The notes: generated by a model not told the origin, from the sequence alone. Shown: positions 7,723-16,418, counted from the stretch's first letter. The stretch is DNA of 64,000 nt from RAM1 sp050247515 (GCA_050247515.1 JBFWUB010000006.1:124001-188000), one strand, 5' to 3'. Numbers and translations are program-made.

Positions 7723-8938
7723 GGGCCGATCCCTTGATCATGTCAAAGCGGAACAGCCGGCATTCGATGGGGCCGTTCCACATCGGCACGCGGCGCGATT
7801 CCTTCAGCCGCATTTTGGACGGCAGCTTGAGGTCGGGCGTCAGCAGCCAGGCCGTCCAGCCGGCGTAGTTTTTCTTCCAGTGCGTGGCCAGCTGGCTGAA
7901 GAATTCGCCGCCGTCCTCGGTCTGCGCGCTTTCGCGCGCGCCGAAGCGGCCCTGGCTTTGCGCGCCAGCCACACCGGCAGCCTCAATGCGCTCTCCATAC
8001 GGCGGGTTCAGCAGTATCACGCCCGGTGTGTCAGACGGCGGCATGCGCTGCAGCGCGTCGCCGCCGCGCAGCTGCACCACCTCATCCACGCCTGCGCGCT
8101 GCGCGTTGCGCTGGGCAAAGTCCACCATGCGAAAGGCCACGTCGCTGCCAAACACCGGTGCAGTGGGCGCATGCTGCGCGGCCTGGGCCTCGCCCTTCAG
8201 GGCGTCCCACACATGACCCTGGAACGGCAGCATTTTTTCAAACGCAAAGCGGCGCAGCGAGCCCGGCGCAATGTTGCAGGCGATCTGCGCGGCCTCAATG
8301 GCAATGGTGCCGCTGCCGCAGCAAGGGTCGTACAGCGGCACGCCGTCGGCGCATTGTTCGTGCCAGCCGCTGGCGGCGATCATGGCCGCGGCCAGGGTTT
8401 CCTTCAGCGGGGCGTCGCCCTTGTCTTCGCGCCAGCCGCGCTTGAACAGCGGCTCGCCCGAGGTGTCGATGTACAGCGTGGCCTCATCGGTCGTCAGGTG
8501 CACATGGATGCGCACGTCAGGCCAGCGCGTTTCCACATTGGGGCGCTCGCCGCCCTTGTGGCGAAAGCGGTCAGCCACCGCGTCCTTGACCTTGAGCGCG
8601 GCGAAGTTCAGGCTTTTCAGCGGGCTGTGCTGGGCCGTCACTTCAATCTTGAAGGTCTGGCGCGTGGTGAACCAGATTTCCCACGCGACGGCGCTGGCAG
8701 CTTCGTATAAATCGTTTTCGCTGCGGTACGGCGTGTGCGACAGCTGCACCAGCACGCGCTGCGCAAGCCGGCTGTGCAGGTTCAGCCGCAGGGCGTCGCG
8801 CCACGACGAGCGCAGCAGCACACCGCCACGCCCGGTCAGCAGGTCGTTGCCCGCCAGGCCGGTGATGCCATGCACTTCGTCGGCCAGCAGGCCTTCAACG
8901 CCGGCAGCGCAGGGCAAAAAGAGCTGGAGCTGGTTCAT
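7688..8938 (-). CDS. THUMP-domain class I RNA methyltransferase (RlmL N-terminal-half type)
   Basis: 416 residues starting at the ATG in MNQLQLFLPCAAGVEG; the frame stays open further upstream but that part is antisense to nothing and overlaps the next gene. An N-terminal THUMP-type RNA-binding region (about 1-160) is followed by a Rossmann methyltransferase with SAM motif DPCCGSGTIAIEAA and catalytic NPPYGER. This matches the m2G-forming half of RlmL/RlmKL, which modifies 23S rRNA G2445 in E. coli. The second RlmK-like half is absent, as in many betaproteobacteria. It follows the dehydrogenase-like gene with a 7-base gap. Confidence 0.85.
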   Translation of the reverse strand: MNQLQLFLPCAAGVEGLLADEVHGITGLAGNDLLTGRGGVLLRSSWRDALRLNLHSRLAQRVLVQLSHTPYRSENDLYEAASAVAWEIWFTTRQTFKIEVTAQHSPLKSLNFAALKVKDAVADRFRHKGGERPNVETRWPDVRIHVHLTTDEATLYIDTSGEPLFKRGWREDKGDAPLKETLAAAMIAASGWHEQCADGVPLYDPCCGSGTIAIEAAQIACNIAPGSLRRFAFEKMLPFQGHVWDALKGEAQAAQHAPTAPVFGSDVAFRMVDFAQRNAQRAGVDEVVQLRGGDALQRMPPSDTPGVILLNPPYGERIEAAGVAGAQSQGRFGARESAQTEDGGEFFSQLATHWKKNYAGWTAWLLTPDLKLPSKMRLKESRRVPMWNGPIECRLFRFDMIKGSARDKPAPVENHS

Positions 8939-8945
8939 GGCACCT

Positions 8946-9818
8946 TCAACGGCGGGCCAGCAGCGCCGGCAGCTCAGGCACCAGCGCCTCAGGCGCGGCC
9001 TGGCGCGCGCCTTCCAGCGTGCCCAGCACGGCGGCGGCAATCGCCCGCGCCGAATCGGCGTCACCCGCCATGGTGTTGTAGTAGCCCAGGTCCTTGCAGG
9101 CATTGGCCAGCGAGAAGCGCAGGCTGGACGTGTCGCCCGAAAGCAGGTAGGGGCGCAGGCGCTCCAGCGCCACGCCGCCGCCGCCACCCTTGGCCAGGAT
9201 GTCCACAAAGGCCTCGGGCGGCACGCCGTGCTGGGCCGCGCAGGCGGCAGCCTCGGCAATCAGCGCCACCGTGCCCAGCGACACAAAGTTGTGCAGCAGC
9301 TTCATGCTGTGGCCCGCGCCGATGGGGCCCGCATGGAAGATGTTTTCGGCAAAGCACTGCAGCACGGGGCGGCATTCATCCAGCAGCGCCGCGTCGCCGC
9401 CCACCAGCAGGTTCAGGCGGCCCTCGGCGGCTTCCTTGGGCGTACGCGTCATGGGCGTGTCCAGAAAGCGGCCGCCGGCTTGCGCCACCGCTTGCGCCAT
9501 GCGCACGGTGGACGACGGCAGCGCGGTGGAGCAGTCCATCACCACCGTACCGGGGCGCAGGCCGGCCAGCACACCGCCGTCACCGGTCAGCACGGCTTCG
9601 ACCTGCGGCGAGCCGGTCAGCACCAGGATCACCACGTCCGCCTGCGCGGCCACGTCGGCGGCGCGTGCAACGCTGCTGGCGCCGGCGGCCTTGAGTGCGT
9701 CCAGCGGCTGGTTGCCGGGGTGCTCCAGCACCGTCAGCGCATGGCCGTGCTTGAGGATGTTGGTCGCAATGCCGTGGCCCATCATGCCGATGCCCACCAT
9801 GCCGATGTTCTTTTTCAT
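8946..9818 (-). CDS. NAD(P)-dependent 3-hydroxyisobutyrate-dehydrogenase-family oxidoreductase
   Basis: 290 residues. The Rossmann motif GMVGIGMMGHG lies at the very N-terminus, followed by helix and strand as in beta-hydroxyacid dehydrogenases. DCSTALPSSTVRMA matches the substrate loop, GHSMKLLHNF carries the catalytic Lys, and the C-terminal helical domain contains the K-D pattern near CKDLGYYNTM. Substrate could be hydroxyisobutyrate, tartronate semialdehyde or a related acid; none is indicated by neighbours. I chose the second ATG because GGAGA sits 8 bases before it; an ATG at 9833 adds five residues. Confidence 0.82.
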   Translation of the reverse strand: MKKNIGMVGIGMMGHGIATNILKHGHALTVLEHPGNQPLDALKAAGASSVARAADVAAQADVVILVLTGSPQVEAVLTGDGGVLAGLRPGTVVMDCSTALPSSTVRMAQAVAQAGGRFLDTPMTRTPKEAAEGRLNLLVGGDAALLDECRPVLQCFAENIFHAGPIGAGHSMKLLHNFVSLGTVALIAEAAACAAQHGVPPEAFVDILAKGGGGGVALERLRPYLLSGDTSSLRFSLANACKDLGYYNTMAGDADSARAIAAAVLGTLEGARQAAPEALVPELPALLARR

Positions 9819-9842
9819 GTCCGGTGTCTCCATGTGATCGTT

Positions 9843-11408
9843 CTACAGTGCCTTGCGCAGGTTGGCCGGCGCGATGCGCAGTGCCTCGCGGTACTTGGCC
9901 ACGGTGCGGCGCGCGCATTCAATGCCCTGCTCCTTGAGCATTTCGGATATCTGGTTGTCGCTCAGGGGCTTTTTGGGGCTTTCGCTGGACACAAACTGCC
10001 TGATCAGCGCGCGCACCGCCGTGCTGGACGCGTTGCCGCCCGTCTCGGTGCCCAGCGCCGAGCCAAAAAAGTATTTCAGCTCGAACGTGCCATACGGCGT
10101 GGCCATGTACTTGGCGGTGGTCACGCGGCTGATGGTGGATTCGTGCAGGCCCAGTTCGTCGGCGATTTCGCGCAGCACCAGCGGGCGCATGGCCAGCTCG
10201 CCGTGCACAAAGAAGTTTTTCTGCCGCTCCACGATCGCGTTGCTCACACGCAGGATGGTGTCAAAGCGCTGCTGGATGTTCTTGATGAACCAGCGAGCTT
10301 CCTGCAGCCGTTGCTGCAGCGCCTGGTGGCCTTCGCCCTTGTGGGCCTTGAGCGCGCCGGCATAGATGTCGTGCACGCGCAGGCGTGGCATGACGTCGCT
10401 GTTGAGCTGCACGCGGAATTTCGGCTGCGCCGCGCGCCCGATGCGCGTGACGATCACGTCGGGCACGACGATGTTGCGCTCCACATCCACAAAGCGCCGG
10501 CCCGGCTTGGGCTCCAGCCGCGTGATGAGCGCGATGGCGGCCTTGACGTCGGCCTCGCTGTCGCCACAGGCCTGCGCCAGGCGCTTCACGTCGCGCCGCG
10601 CCAGCAGTTCCATGGGCTGGGCACACAGGCGCAGCGCCGTCGCGCAAGCGGGGGGCGCATCCCCGCCGTCGTGCAGGGCGCGCAGCTGCAGTGTCAGGCA
10701 TTCGCCCAGCGTGCGCGCGCCCACGCCGGCGGGCTCCAGGTGGTGCAGCAGGCGCAGTGCCACGGTGAAGCGGTGCACCAGTTCGTCCAGCTGCTCTTCG
10801 TCGCGGCCGGCCAGACCGATGGCCAGCTCTTCAAGCGAGTCTTCCAGGTAGCCGTCGTCGTTGAGCGACTCGATCAGGAAGCGCAAGGCGGCGCTGTCCT
10901 CGGCCGACAGCCGAAGCGCCAGCGCCTGGCGGTGCAGGTGCTGCTGCAGCGGCTCCTGGCCACGGGCCAGCTCGGTCGCGTCCATTTCGCCGTCGTCACC
11001 CAGGTTGTTCTTGCGCGCGGGCGCGTCCCCGCCCCATTCGCCGTCGTCGGGAACCATCTCGGTCGTGCCATCGCCGTCCCAGGTGGGCTCGTCGGCTTCA
11101 GCGGTCGCGGGCGCATCCGCGTCCGTGGCGGTGGTGGTGCTTTCGGCCGGTGCCGGCGCGGCCATGGGCTCGGCCACGAACTCGGCTTCCCGGTCGTCGT
11201 CGCGCACCGGTGCGTCCGCCTGCGCCAGGCCGAATTCCTCGCGCGGAGCTTCGTCGGTGTTGAGCTCCAGGAACGGGTTGTCGTCCAGCATCTGTTCGAC
11301 TTCCTGGCTCAACTCCAGCGTGGACAGCTGCAGCAGGCGGATGGACTGCTGCAGCTGCGGCGTGAGCGCCAGATGCTGTGAAACGCGAAGGGAAAGGCCC
11401 TGCTTCAT
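9843..11408 (-). CDS. rpoN: RNA polymerase sigma-54 factor
   Basis: 521 residues with all RpoN regions: the Gln/Leu-rich activator region I (MKQGLSLRVSQHLALTPQL), an acidic region II (about 50-120, rich in Asp/Glu/Ala), the core-binding domain, and the C-terminal DNA-binding part with the RpoN box ARRTVAKYRE followed by a short tail. It directs transcription from -24/-12 promoters together with AAA+ activators. It is the last gene of the lptA-lptB-rpoN string; only 12 bases separate it from lptB. The hpf/ptsN genes that often follow rpoN are not here. Confidence 0.97.
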   Translation of the reverse strand: MKQGLSLRVSQHLALTPQLQQSIRLLQLSTLELSQEVEQMLDDNPFLELNTDEAPREEFGLAQADAPVRDDDREAEFVAEPMAAPAPAESTTTATDADAPATAEADEPTWDGDGTTEMVPDDGEWGGDAPARKNNLGDDGEMDATELARGQEPLQQHLHRQALALRLSAEDSAALRFLIESLNDDGYLEDSLEELAIGLAGRDEEQLDELVHRFTVALRLLHHLEPAGVGARTLGECLTLQLRALHDGGDAPPACATALRLCAQPMELLARRDVKRLAQACGDSEADVKAAIALITRLEPKPGRRFVDVERNIVVPDVIVTRIGRAAQPKFRVQLNSDVMPRLRVHDIYAGALKAHKGEGHQALQQRLQEARWFIKNIQQRFDTILRVSNAIVERQKNFFVHGELAMRPLVLREIADELGLHESTISRVTTAKYMATPYGTFELKYFFGSALGTETGGNASSTAVRALIRQFVSSESPKKPLSDNQISEMLKEQGIECARRTVAKYREALRIAPANLRKAL

Positions 11409-11420
11409 GCGGCAAGGTCC

Positions 11421-12215
11421 TTACATGCGGAAATGTTCACCGAGGTACACGCGTCGTACGTCGGCGTTGTTCACGATCTCCGATGGCGTGCCCTGGGCCA
11501 GCACATGGCCGTCGCTGATGATGTAGGCATGGTCGCAGATGCCCAGTGTTTCGCGCACGTTGTGGTCGGTGATCAGCACACCGATGCCGCGCGATTTCAG
11601 GAAACTGATGATGCGCTGGATTTCGATCACGGCAATCGGATCAATACCGGCAAACGGCTCGTCCAGCAGGATGAAGCGCGGCTGCGTGGCCAGCGCCCGG
11701 GCGATCTCCACGCGCCGGCGCTCGCCGCCCGACAGCGCCACCGACGGCGAGCCGCGCAGGTGCTCCACCCGCAGGTCCTGCAGCAGCGTGGTCAGGCGCT
11801 GATTGATTTCGGCCTTGCCCAGCGGGCGACCCTTGTCGTCGCGCTGCAGTTCCAGCACGGCGCGGACGTTTTCCTCGACATTGAGCTTGCGGAAGATGGA
11901 CGCTTCCTGCGGCAGGTAGCTCAGGCCCAGGCGCGAACGGCGGTGAATGGGCATGTGCTCCACCGGCTGGCCGTCGATGGCGATCTCGCCCGCATCGGCG
12001 CGCACCAGGCCCACGATCATGTAAAACGATGTGGTCTTGCCCGCCCCGTTGGGGCCCAGCAGGCCCACGACCTCGCCCTTTTGCACGGCCAGCGACACGT
12101 CCTTGACGACCTTGCGGCTGCCGTAGGACTTCTGCAGGTGCCGGGCTTCCAGCCGGCTGACCGCGCCACCCTCGGCGGCCACGGCGGTATCAGCCACCGG
12201 CACCACAACCGTCAC
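11421..12215 (-). CDS. lptB: LPS export ABC transporter ATPase LptB
   Basis: 264 residues, an ABC ATPase with Walker A GPNGAGKT, Q-loop YLPQEASIF, signature LSGGERRR, Walker B ILLDEPFAGIDP and a switch His in LITDHNVRE. These are diagnostic for LptB, which powers lipopolysaccharide extraction from the inner membrane with LptF/LptG. About 20 extra N-terminal residues precede the usual start. Its ATG overlaps the lptA stop by 4 bases, and rpoN follows. Confidence 0.96.
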   Translation of the reverse strand: MTVVVPVADTAVAAEGGAVSRLEARHLQKSYGSRKVVKDVSLAVQKGEVVGLLGPNGAGKTTSFYMIVGLVRADAGEIAIDGQPVEHMPIHRRSRLGLSYLPQEASIFRKLNVEENVRAVLELQRDDKGRPLGKAEINQRLTTLLQDLRVEHLRGSPSVALSGGERRRVEIARALATQPRFILLDEPFAGIDPIAVIEIQRIISFLKSRGIGVLITDHNVRETLGICDHAYIISDGHVLAQGTPSEIVNNADVRRVYLGEHFRM

Positions 12216-12835
12216 TTGCGCTCCCCGCCGATGGTGGTGCTCTGGCGCAGCTGCGCCGGGGCACCAGGGGCCGCAGCGGCGGGCGCCGACGCCGCGCCAC
12301 GCGGCGTGAGAATGGCGCGCACGCGCCCACCGGTACCAGCCTGCTGGCCCGGCGTGGTGACGCTGCCATCCACGGTGAAAACGTCAGTGGTGTTGTCGTA
12401 CACGATCAGGCTGCCGGTCATCTCGTCGGCCACCGTGGCGCCACGCAGGCGGCGCAGCTCGGCGTTGCCGATGAAGCGTACGCGGTCGGCACGGCCGTCG
12501 TATTCAATGCTGGTGGCCTCGCCCTCGATGTATTCGTCCAGGCCCTCGCGCTTCTGGCGGTAGTAGGCCAGCTTGCCGGGCTCGGCCGTCACGGTGCCGA
12601 ACTGGTAGCCCTCGGCGTCCTGGCGCACATCCACCCGCGCGCCGCGGATCACGATGGTGCCCTTGGTCATGACGACCCGCCCCGTGAAGATGCTGGTCTG
12701 CCGCAGGTCGTCGTAACGCAATGCGTCGGCCTCGATGTTCATGGGCTTGTTGCGGTCGGCCCGTTCGGCCAGCGCCGCGCCCCCGGACAGTGCACAGGCG
12801 GCTGCGATCAAAAGGGGGGCGTAGGAAAGTTTCAT
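12212..12835 (-). CDS. lptA: LPS transport periplasmic protein LptA
   Basis: 207 residues. A Sec signal (MKLSYAPLLIAAACALSG..ALA) leads into the beta-jellyroll OstA domain (NIEADALRYDDLRQTSIFTG.. through ADEMTGSLIVYD), the periplasmic bridge for LPS. The C-terminus has an Ala/Pro-rich tail. I chose the ATG at 12835 because it gives a clean signal peptide and because an upstream ATG at 12859 would lie within the predicted -10 box. lptC and the kds genes, which usually precede lptA, are not adjacent; the upstream neighbour is dsbA. Confidence 0.93.
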   Translation of the reverse strand: MKLSYAPLLIAAACALSGGAALAERADRNKPMNIEADALRYDDLRQTSIFTGRVVMTKGTIVIRGARVDVRQDAEGYQFGTVTAEPGKLAYYRQKREGLDEYIEGEATSIEYDGRADRVRFIGNAELRRLRGATVADEMTGSLIVYDNTTDVFTVDGSVTTPGQQAGTGGRVRAILTPRGAASAPAAAAPGAPAQLRQSTTIGGERK

Positions 12836-12857
12836 ATCGGCACGAATCTTGCTGGCC

Positions 12858-12885
12858 ATTGTAGCGGCCGCTTTTGACCGCTCAA
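12858..12885 (-). promoter_or_regulatory. Predicted sigma-70 promoter of lptA-lptB-rpoN
   Basis: On the minus strand TTGAGC (12885-12880), a 16-base spacer and TACAAT (12863-12858) precede the lptA ATG by 22 bases. It lies between the dsbA terminator hairpins and lptA, in the right place to start the lptA-lptB-rpoN transcript. Confidence 0.6.
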
Positions 12886-12892
12886 GTGAAAC

Positions 12893-12940
12893 AGCCCGCT
12901 TGCGCGGGCTATTTTCATGACGGCAGGCTGTCGGCCTGCC
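12893..12940 (-). terminator. Two hairpins after dsbA (terminator)
   Basis: Minus-strand transcript from dsbA meets GGCAGGC/GCCTGCC (12922-12940, 5-base loop) and then AGCCCGC/GCGGGCT (12893-12910, 4-base loop) followed by TGTTTC. The second is the better terminator. Together they separate dsbA from the lptA promoter. Confidence 0.6.
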
Positions 12941-12955
12941 AAGGGGGATGCTGGA

Positions 12956-13600
12956 TCAGCGGCTCTTGCGGGCTTCGGCCACCAGGTAGTCAGTGACCTG
13001 CAGGGCGCGGTCCATGTTGCCGGCCAGCGTGCCGTCGGTGTACCAGCGCCCGGAAATGCCCAGGGCCGGCACGCCCTGCACCTTGAAGGCGTCCTGCAGC
13101 TGGGTGGCGCGGCGGGCCTTGGTGGACACCGAGAACGAGTTGTACAGCTCGGCGAATTTGGCCTTGTCCACGCCCTGCTTTTCCACCCAGGCGGAAATCG
13201 TGTCTTCCTTGTCCAGCGGCAGCTTGTCCACATGGATCGCGTTGAACACCTTGCGATGGACTTCCTCCAGCTTGCCCATGGCTTCCAGCGTGTAGAACAG
13301 GCGCTGCTGTGGCACGAAGCTGTCGCGAAAGGCGACCGGCACGCGCTTGACCACCACGTCGGCGGGGTTCTTCTTGATCCACGCCTCCAGCTTGGGCTCG
13401 AAGGCATTGCAGTGCGGGCAGGCGTACCAGAAGAACTCGATCACCTCGACCTTGCCGGCCGGCGCCTCCACGGGCACGCGCTTGTCCAGCGCGAGGTAGT
13501 CGGCACCTTCCTCGGGCTTCTTCTGCGCATGGGCCGGCAGGGCCAGGCCGGTTGCAGCCAGCGCAGCTGCGGTGCCGAGGGAAAATTCGCGTCGCTTCAT
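12956..13600 (-). CDS. dsbA: Thiol:disulfide interchange protein DsbA
   Basis: 214 residues. The signal sequence begins MKRREFSLGTAAALAATGLAL and ends near AHAQ; its Arg-Arg pair resembles a Tat motif but Sec export is usual for DsbA. The thioredoxin fold carries the active site CPHC in FFWYACPHCNAF, and a cis-Pro loop lies near VQGVPALGISG. It introduces disulfides into periplasmic proteins and is reoxidised by DsbB. An AAGGAG site precedes the ATG. It follows the SPOR-domain gene after 68 bases that contain a CCCGC/GCGGG hairpin. Confidence 0.95.
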   Translation of the reverse strand: MKRREFSLGTAAALAATGLALPAHAQKKPEEGADYLALDKRVPVEAPAGKVEVIEFFWYACPHCNAFEPKLEAWIKKNPADVVVKRVPVAFRDSFVPQQRLFYTLEAMGKLEEVHRKVFNAIHVDKLPLDKEDTISAWVEKQGVDKAKFAELYNSFSVSTKARRATQLQDAFKVQGVPALGISGRWYTDGTLAGNMDRALQVTDYLVAEARKSR

Positions 13601-13668
13601 GTCAATTCACTCCTTGAATCCGTTCTGAGCCCGCCTCCGCGGGAAAGTTCAGCCCCCGGGGGCCGTGT

Positions 13669-14316
13669 TCAACGCTGCTGGCGCACCAGTGCCGCCTCAA
13701 CGCCACCGGCCTCCAGCCGCTCTTTCTGCCTGTCGGCTTCTTCCTTGCGCTCGAACGGGCCGATGCGCACGCGGTACACCGTGCGGCCGGACTGTTCACG
13801 CTCGGTGACCTTGGCCTCCAGCCCGATCAGCGACAGCTTGGCGCGCTGGGCCTCGGCATCCTCGGGCGTGCGAAAGGCACCGGCCTGGATGAAGTACAGG
13901 AACGGGTCGGCGCCCGCCGCTGCTGGCGTGGGCGCGCCCGCGGCCTTGGCGCGCGCCAGGTCGCCCAACGGGTCGCCGCCCGTGACGGCAGGCTTGTTCT
14001 CGGCCGCCTTGGGCACGCTGGCTGCGCCCCTGGGGGCTGACGCCGCGGCCACCGGCGGCGTGGTGACCGCGCCAGACGCGGCCGGCGCCGGGCGCACCGG
14101 GTTCTTGCCGTACAGCGGGGCGTTGGGGTCCCAGTCCTTGTTTTTGCGCGCTTCGGCGGCGTCCTGGTCGGCGGTGCGGTTTTGCCCCTTGTTCATGAAG
14201 GGGACCGGCACCTTGGTCACATAGACCGCCACGGCCAGCGCCGCCGCCAGGCCGATCACCACGCCAATGATCAGGCCCAGGACGAGGTTGCCGCGTTGTA
14301 ACTTCATGGTTGCCAT
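13669..14316 (-). CDS. SPOR-domain membrane protein (FtsN-like architecture)
   Basis: 215 residues: a short cytoplasmic N-terminus, one transmembrane helix (LVLGLIIGVVIGLAAALAVAVY), a Pro/Ala-rich periplasmic linker and a C-terminal SPOR domain (FYIQAGAF-like FLYFIQAGAFRTPEDAE to the end). SPOR domains bind denuded glycan at division septa, so a role in cell division or cell-wall work is likely. Starts at GTG 14322, ATG 14316 and ATG 14307 are all possible; I chose 14316. It follows argS almost without a gap, the usual argS-SPOR-dsbA order of this bacterial group. Confidence 0.88.
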   Translation of the reverse strand: MATMKLQRGNLVLGLIIGVVIGLAAALAVAVYVTKVPVPFMNKGQNRTADQDAAEARKNKDWDPNAPLYGKNPVRPAPAASGAVTTPPVAAASAPRGAASVPKAAENKPAVTGGDPLGDLARAKAAGAPTPAAAGADPFLYFIQAGAFRTPEDAEAQRAKLSLIGLEAKVTEREQSGRTVYRVRIGPFERKEEADRQKERLEAGGVEAALVRQQR

Positions 14317-14318
14317 GC

Positions 14319-15992
14319 TCACATCTTCTGCGGTGCGCTGACGCCGAGCACCTGCAGGCCATTGTGCAACACCTGCGCGGTGGCCGCGACCAGCGCCAGG
14401 CGGGCTTTTTTCACGGCTTCGTCGTCGGCCAGGATGCGCTCGGCGCCGTAGTAGCTGTGGTACGCCGCCGCCAGCTCGCGCAGGTAAAACGTCACGTCAT
14501 GCGGTGCAAAGTCGGCCGCGGCGGCGGCCAGCATGTCGGGGTATTTGGCCAGCAGCAGCATCACCGCCAGCGCCTGCGGGCTTTGCAGCGAGGCCAGGTC
14601 GGCGTCTTTCAGCGTGGCTACATCGCCACCCCACGCCGCCAGCACCGAGCAGATGCGCGCATGCGCGTACTGCACGTAGTACACCGGGTTGTCGTTGTTC
14701 TGCGCCACGGCCAGGTCCACGTCGAACGTGTACTCGGTGTCGGGCTTGCGGCTGAGCAGGAAAAAGCGCACCGCGTCCTTGCTGGTCCAGTCGATCAGGT
14801 CGCGCAGCGTGACGTAGCTGCCGGCGCGCTTGCTGATCTTGACCTCTTCGCCGCCCTTCATCACGCGCACCATGGTGTGCAGCACGTAGTCGGGGTAGCC
14901 GGCCGGTATGCCCACGTTGGCGGCCTGCAGGCCGGCGCGCACGCGGGCGATCGTGCCATGGTGGTCCGTGCCCTGGATGTTCACCACCTTGGCAAAGCCG
15001 CGCTCCCACTTGGTGATGTGGTAGGCCACGTCGGGCACGAAATAGGTGTACGTGCCGTCGGACTTGCGCATCACGCGGTCCTTGTCGTCGCCGTAGTCGG
15101 TGGATTTCAGCCACAGCGCACCGTCCTGTTCATACGTCTTGCCGGCCGCCTGCAGCCGACTGACGGCGTCATCCACCTTGCCGCTGGTGTACAGGCTCGA
15201 CTCAAGGTAGTAATTGTCAAACTTCACCTGGAAGGCCTTCAGGTCCAGGTCCTGCTCGTGGCGCAGGTGGGCCACGGCAAACTGCCGAATGCCGTCCAGG
15301 TCGTTCACGTCGCCGCTGGCGGTGAATTCGCGGTCGTCGGCATGCACCGTCTTTCTGGCCAGGAAATCGTTGGCGATGTCCTGGATGTATTCGCCGTTGT
15401 AGGCAGCCTCGGGCCATTCCTTGTCACCCGGTTTGAACCCTTTGGCGCGCAGCTGGGTGGACGTGGCCAGCGTGGCGATCTGCACGCCGGCGTCGTTGTA
15501 ATAGAACTCGCGCGTCACGTCCCAGCCCTGCGTGGCGTACAGATTGCACACCGCGTCGCCCAGCGCCGCCTGGCGGCCGTGGCCCACGTGCAGCGGGCCG
15601 GTCGGGTTGGCCGAGACAAATTCGACCATGAGCTTCTTGCCGTTGGGCGGCTGCATGCCAAAGCGCTCGCCGCCGTTGAGCACCTCGTGGATTACCTGCT
15701 GTTTGGCTTCGGCCTTGAGCCTGATGTTGATGAAGCCCGGGCCGGCGATGTCGATGGCCTCGACCCAGCGCTGGTAGGGCGCGGTGGCCAGCAGCGCGGT
15801 GCGCAGGTTTTCAGCCACCTGGCGCGGGTTGAGCTTGAGCGGCTTGGCCAGCTGCATGGCGGCGGTACAGGCGAAGTCGCCATGCGCGGCCACCTTGGGC
15901 GATTCAAATGCAGCGCGCGCGCCGGAGCCGGGCGACAACTGTTCCAGCCCGGCAACGAGGCTGCCAAGCAATTCCTGTTTGACGGAGAGCAT
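14319..15992 (-). CDS. argS: Arginyl-tRNA synthetase
   Basis: 557 residues of a class I synthetase. The HIGH-type signature is HVGH in ANPTGPLHVGHGRQA, an N-terminal Add1-like tRNA-binding domain precedes it, and the DALR anticodon-binding domain ends the protein (YVQYAHARI onward). A canonical KMSKS is degenerate (KISKRAG), normal for ArgRS. It charges tRNA-Arg. A TAAAAT box lies exactly 6 bases before the ATG, so the message may be almost leaderless. It is divergent from the psiF-like gene. Confidence 0.97.
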   Translation of the reverse strand: MLSVKQELLGSLVAGLEQLSPGSGARAAFESPKVAAHGDFACTAAMQLAKPLKLNPRQVAENLRTALLATAPYQRWVEAIDIAGPGFINIRLKAEAKQQVIHEVLNGGERFGMQPPNGKKLMVEFVSANPTGPLHVGHGRQAALGDAVCNLYATQGWDVTREFYYNDAGVQIATLATSTQLRAKGFKPGDKEWPEAAYNGEYIQDIANDFLARKTVHADDREFTASGDVNDLDGIRQFAVAHLRHEQDLDLKAFQVKFDNYYLESSLYTSGKVDDAVSRLQAAGKTYEQDGALWLKSTDYGDDKDRVMRKSDGTYTYFVPDVAYHITKWERGFAKVVNIQGTDHHGTIARVRAGLQAANVGIPAGYPDYVLHTMVRVMKGGEEVKISKRAGSYVTLRDLIDWTSKDAVRFFLLSRKPDTEYTFDVDLAVAQNNDNPVYYVQYAHARICSVLAAWGGDVATLKDADLASLQSPQALAVMLLLAKYPDMLAAAAADFAPHDVTFYLRELAAAYHSYYGAERILADDEAVKKARLALVAATAQVLHNGLQVLGVSAPQKM

Positions 15993-15998
15993 CGGCGG

Positions 15999-16004
15999 AT
16001 TTTA
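15999..16004 (-). promoter_or_regulatory. Possible argS -10 box
   Basis: TAAAAT on the minus strand, ending 6 bases before the argS ATG. If used, transcription would start at or beside the start codon. No good -35 is seen, so confidence is low. Confidence 0.3.
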
Positions 16005-16049
16005 CGGGGCGCTGGTCATCCGCCTTGCCGGGCCTCACGTTATGTGCTG

Positions 16050-16066
16050 GAATCCCGACGGGATTC
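16050..16066. promoter_or_regulatory. 17-bp palindrome upstream of the psiF-like gene
   Basis: GAATCCCG-A-CGGGATTC is a perfect 8+1+8 palindrome, 35 bases before the psiF-like ATG in the divergent argS/psiF gap. It looks like an operator for a dimeric regulator, though it could also fold as a hairpin. No regulator is encoded next to it. Confidence 0.4.
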
Positions 16067-16101
16067 ACATATTCAACCCCAACACCTCTGCAGGAGACCC
16101 C

Positions 16102-16401
16102 ATGAAGATGCTTTCCCTGATGGCCCTCGGCCTGTGCCTGTCCATGGGCGTGGCCCATGCCGCCGACGAGAAAAAACCCACGGCCCAGCAAAACAAGATG
16201 ACCATGTGCAACAAGGATGCCGGCGACAAGAAGGGCGACGAGCGCAAGAAGTTCATGAGCGAGTGCCTGAGCGCCAAGCCTGCCGCCCCGATGACGCAGC
16301 AAGACAGGATGAAGGCCTGCAACGCCGATGAAAAGGCCAAGACGCTCAAGGGCGACGAGCGCAAGAAGTTCATGAGCGAGTGCCTGAGCAAGAAAGCCTG
16401 A
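16102..16401 (+). CDS. PsiF-repeat periplasmic protein
   Basis: 99 residues: signal peptide (MKMLSLMALGLCLSMGVAHA) and two copies of the PsiF repeat, each with a CN(K/A)-D..-KGDERKKFMSECLS block, sharing paired cysteines. E. coli PsiF is a phosphate-starvation-inducible protein of unknown function. The ATG is preceded by CAGGAGA. The longer open frame upstream overlaps argS on the other strand and is not real. A bidirectional terminator follows. Confidence 0.85.
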   Translation: MKMLSLMALGLCLSMGVAHAADEKKPTAQQNKMTMCNKDAGDKKGDERKKFMSECLSAKPAAPMTQQDRMKACNADEKAKTLKGDERKKFMSECLSKKA

Positions 16402-16418
16402 GCGGCCCACACACCGTC

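Noticed and set aside
8271..11381. A plus-strand open frame of over 1000 codons
   Set aside because: It is antisense to the RNA methyltransferase, dehydrogenase and rpoN genes, which show clear family motifs. It is rich in His, Ala, Arg and Gln, as shadows in GC-rich DNA are.
13630..13663. Fifth copy of the triple-hairpin repeat before dsbA
   Set aside because: It has a CCCGC/GCGGG hairpin and a C/G palindrome but not the compound stem or the third hairpin, so similarity is only in base composition.
14310..16331. A plus-strand open frame opposite argS reaching into psiF
   Set aside because: Antisense to argS; the real psiF-like gene starts at 16102 with a signal peptide in another frame.
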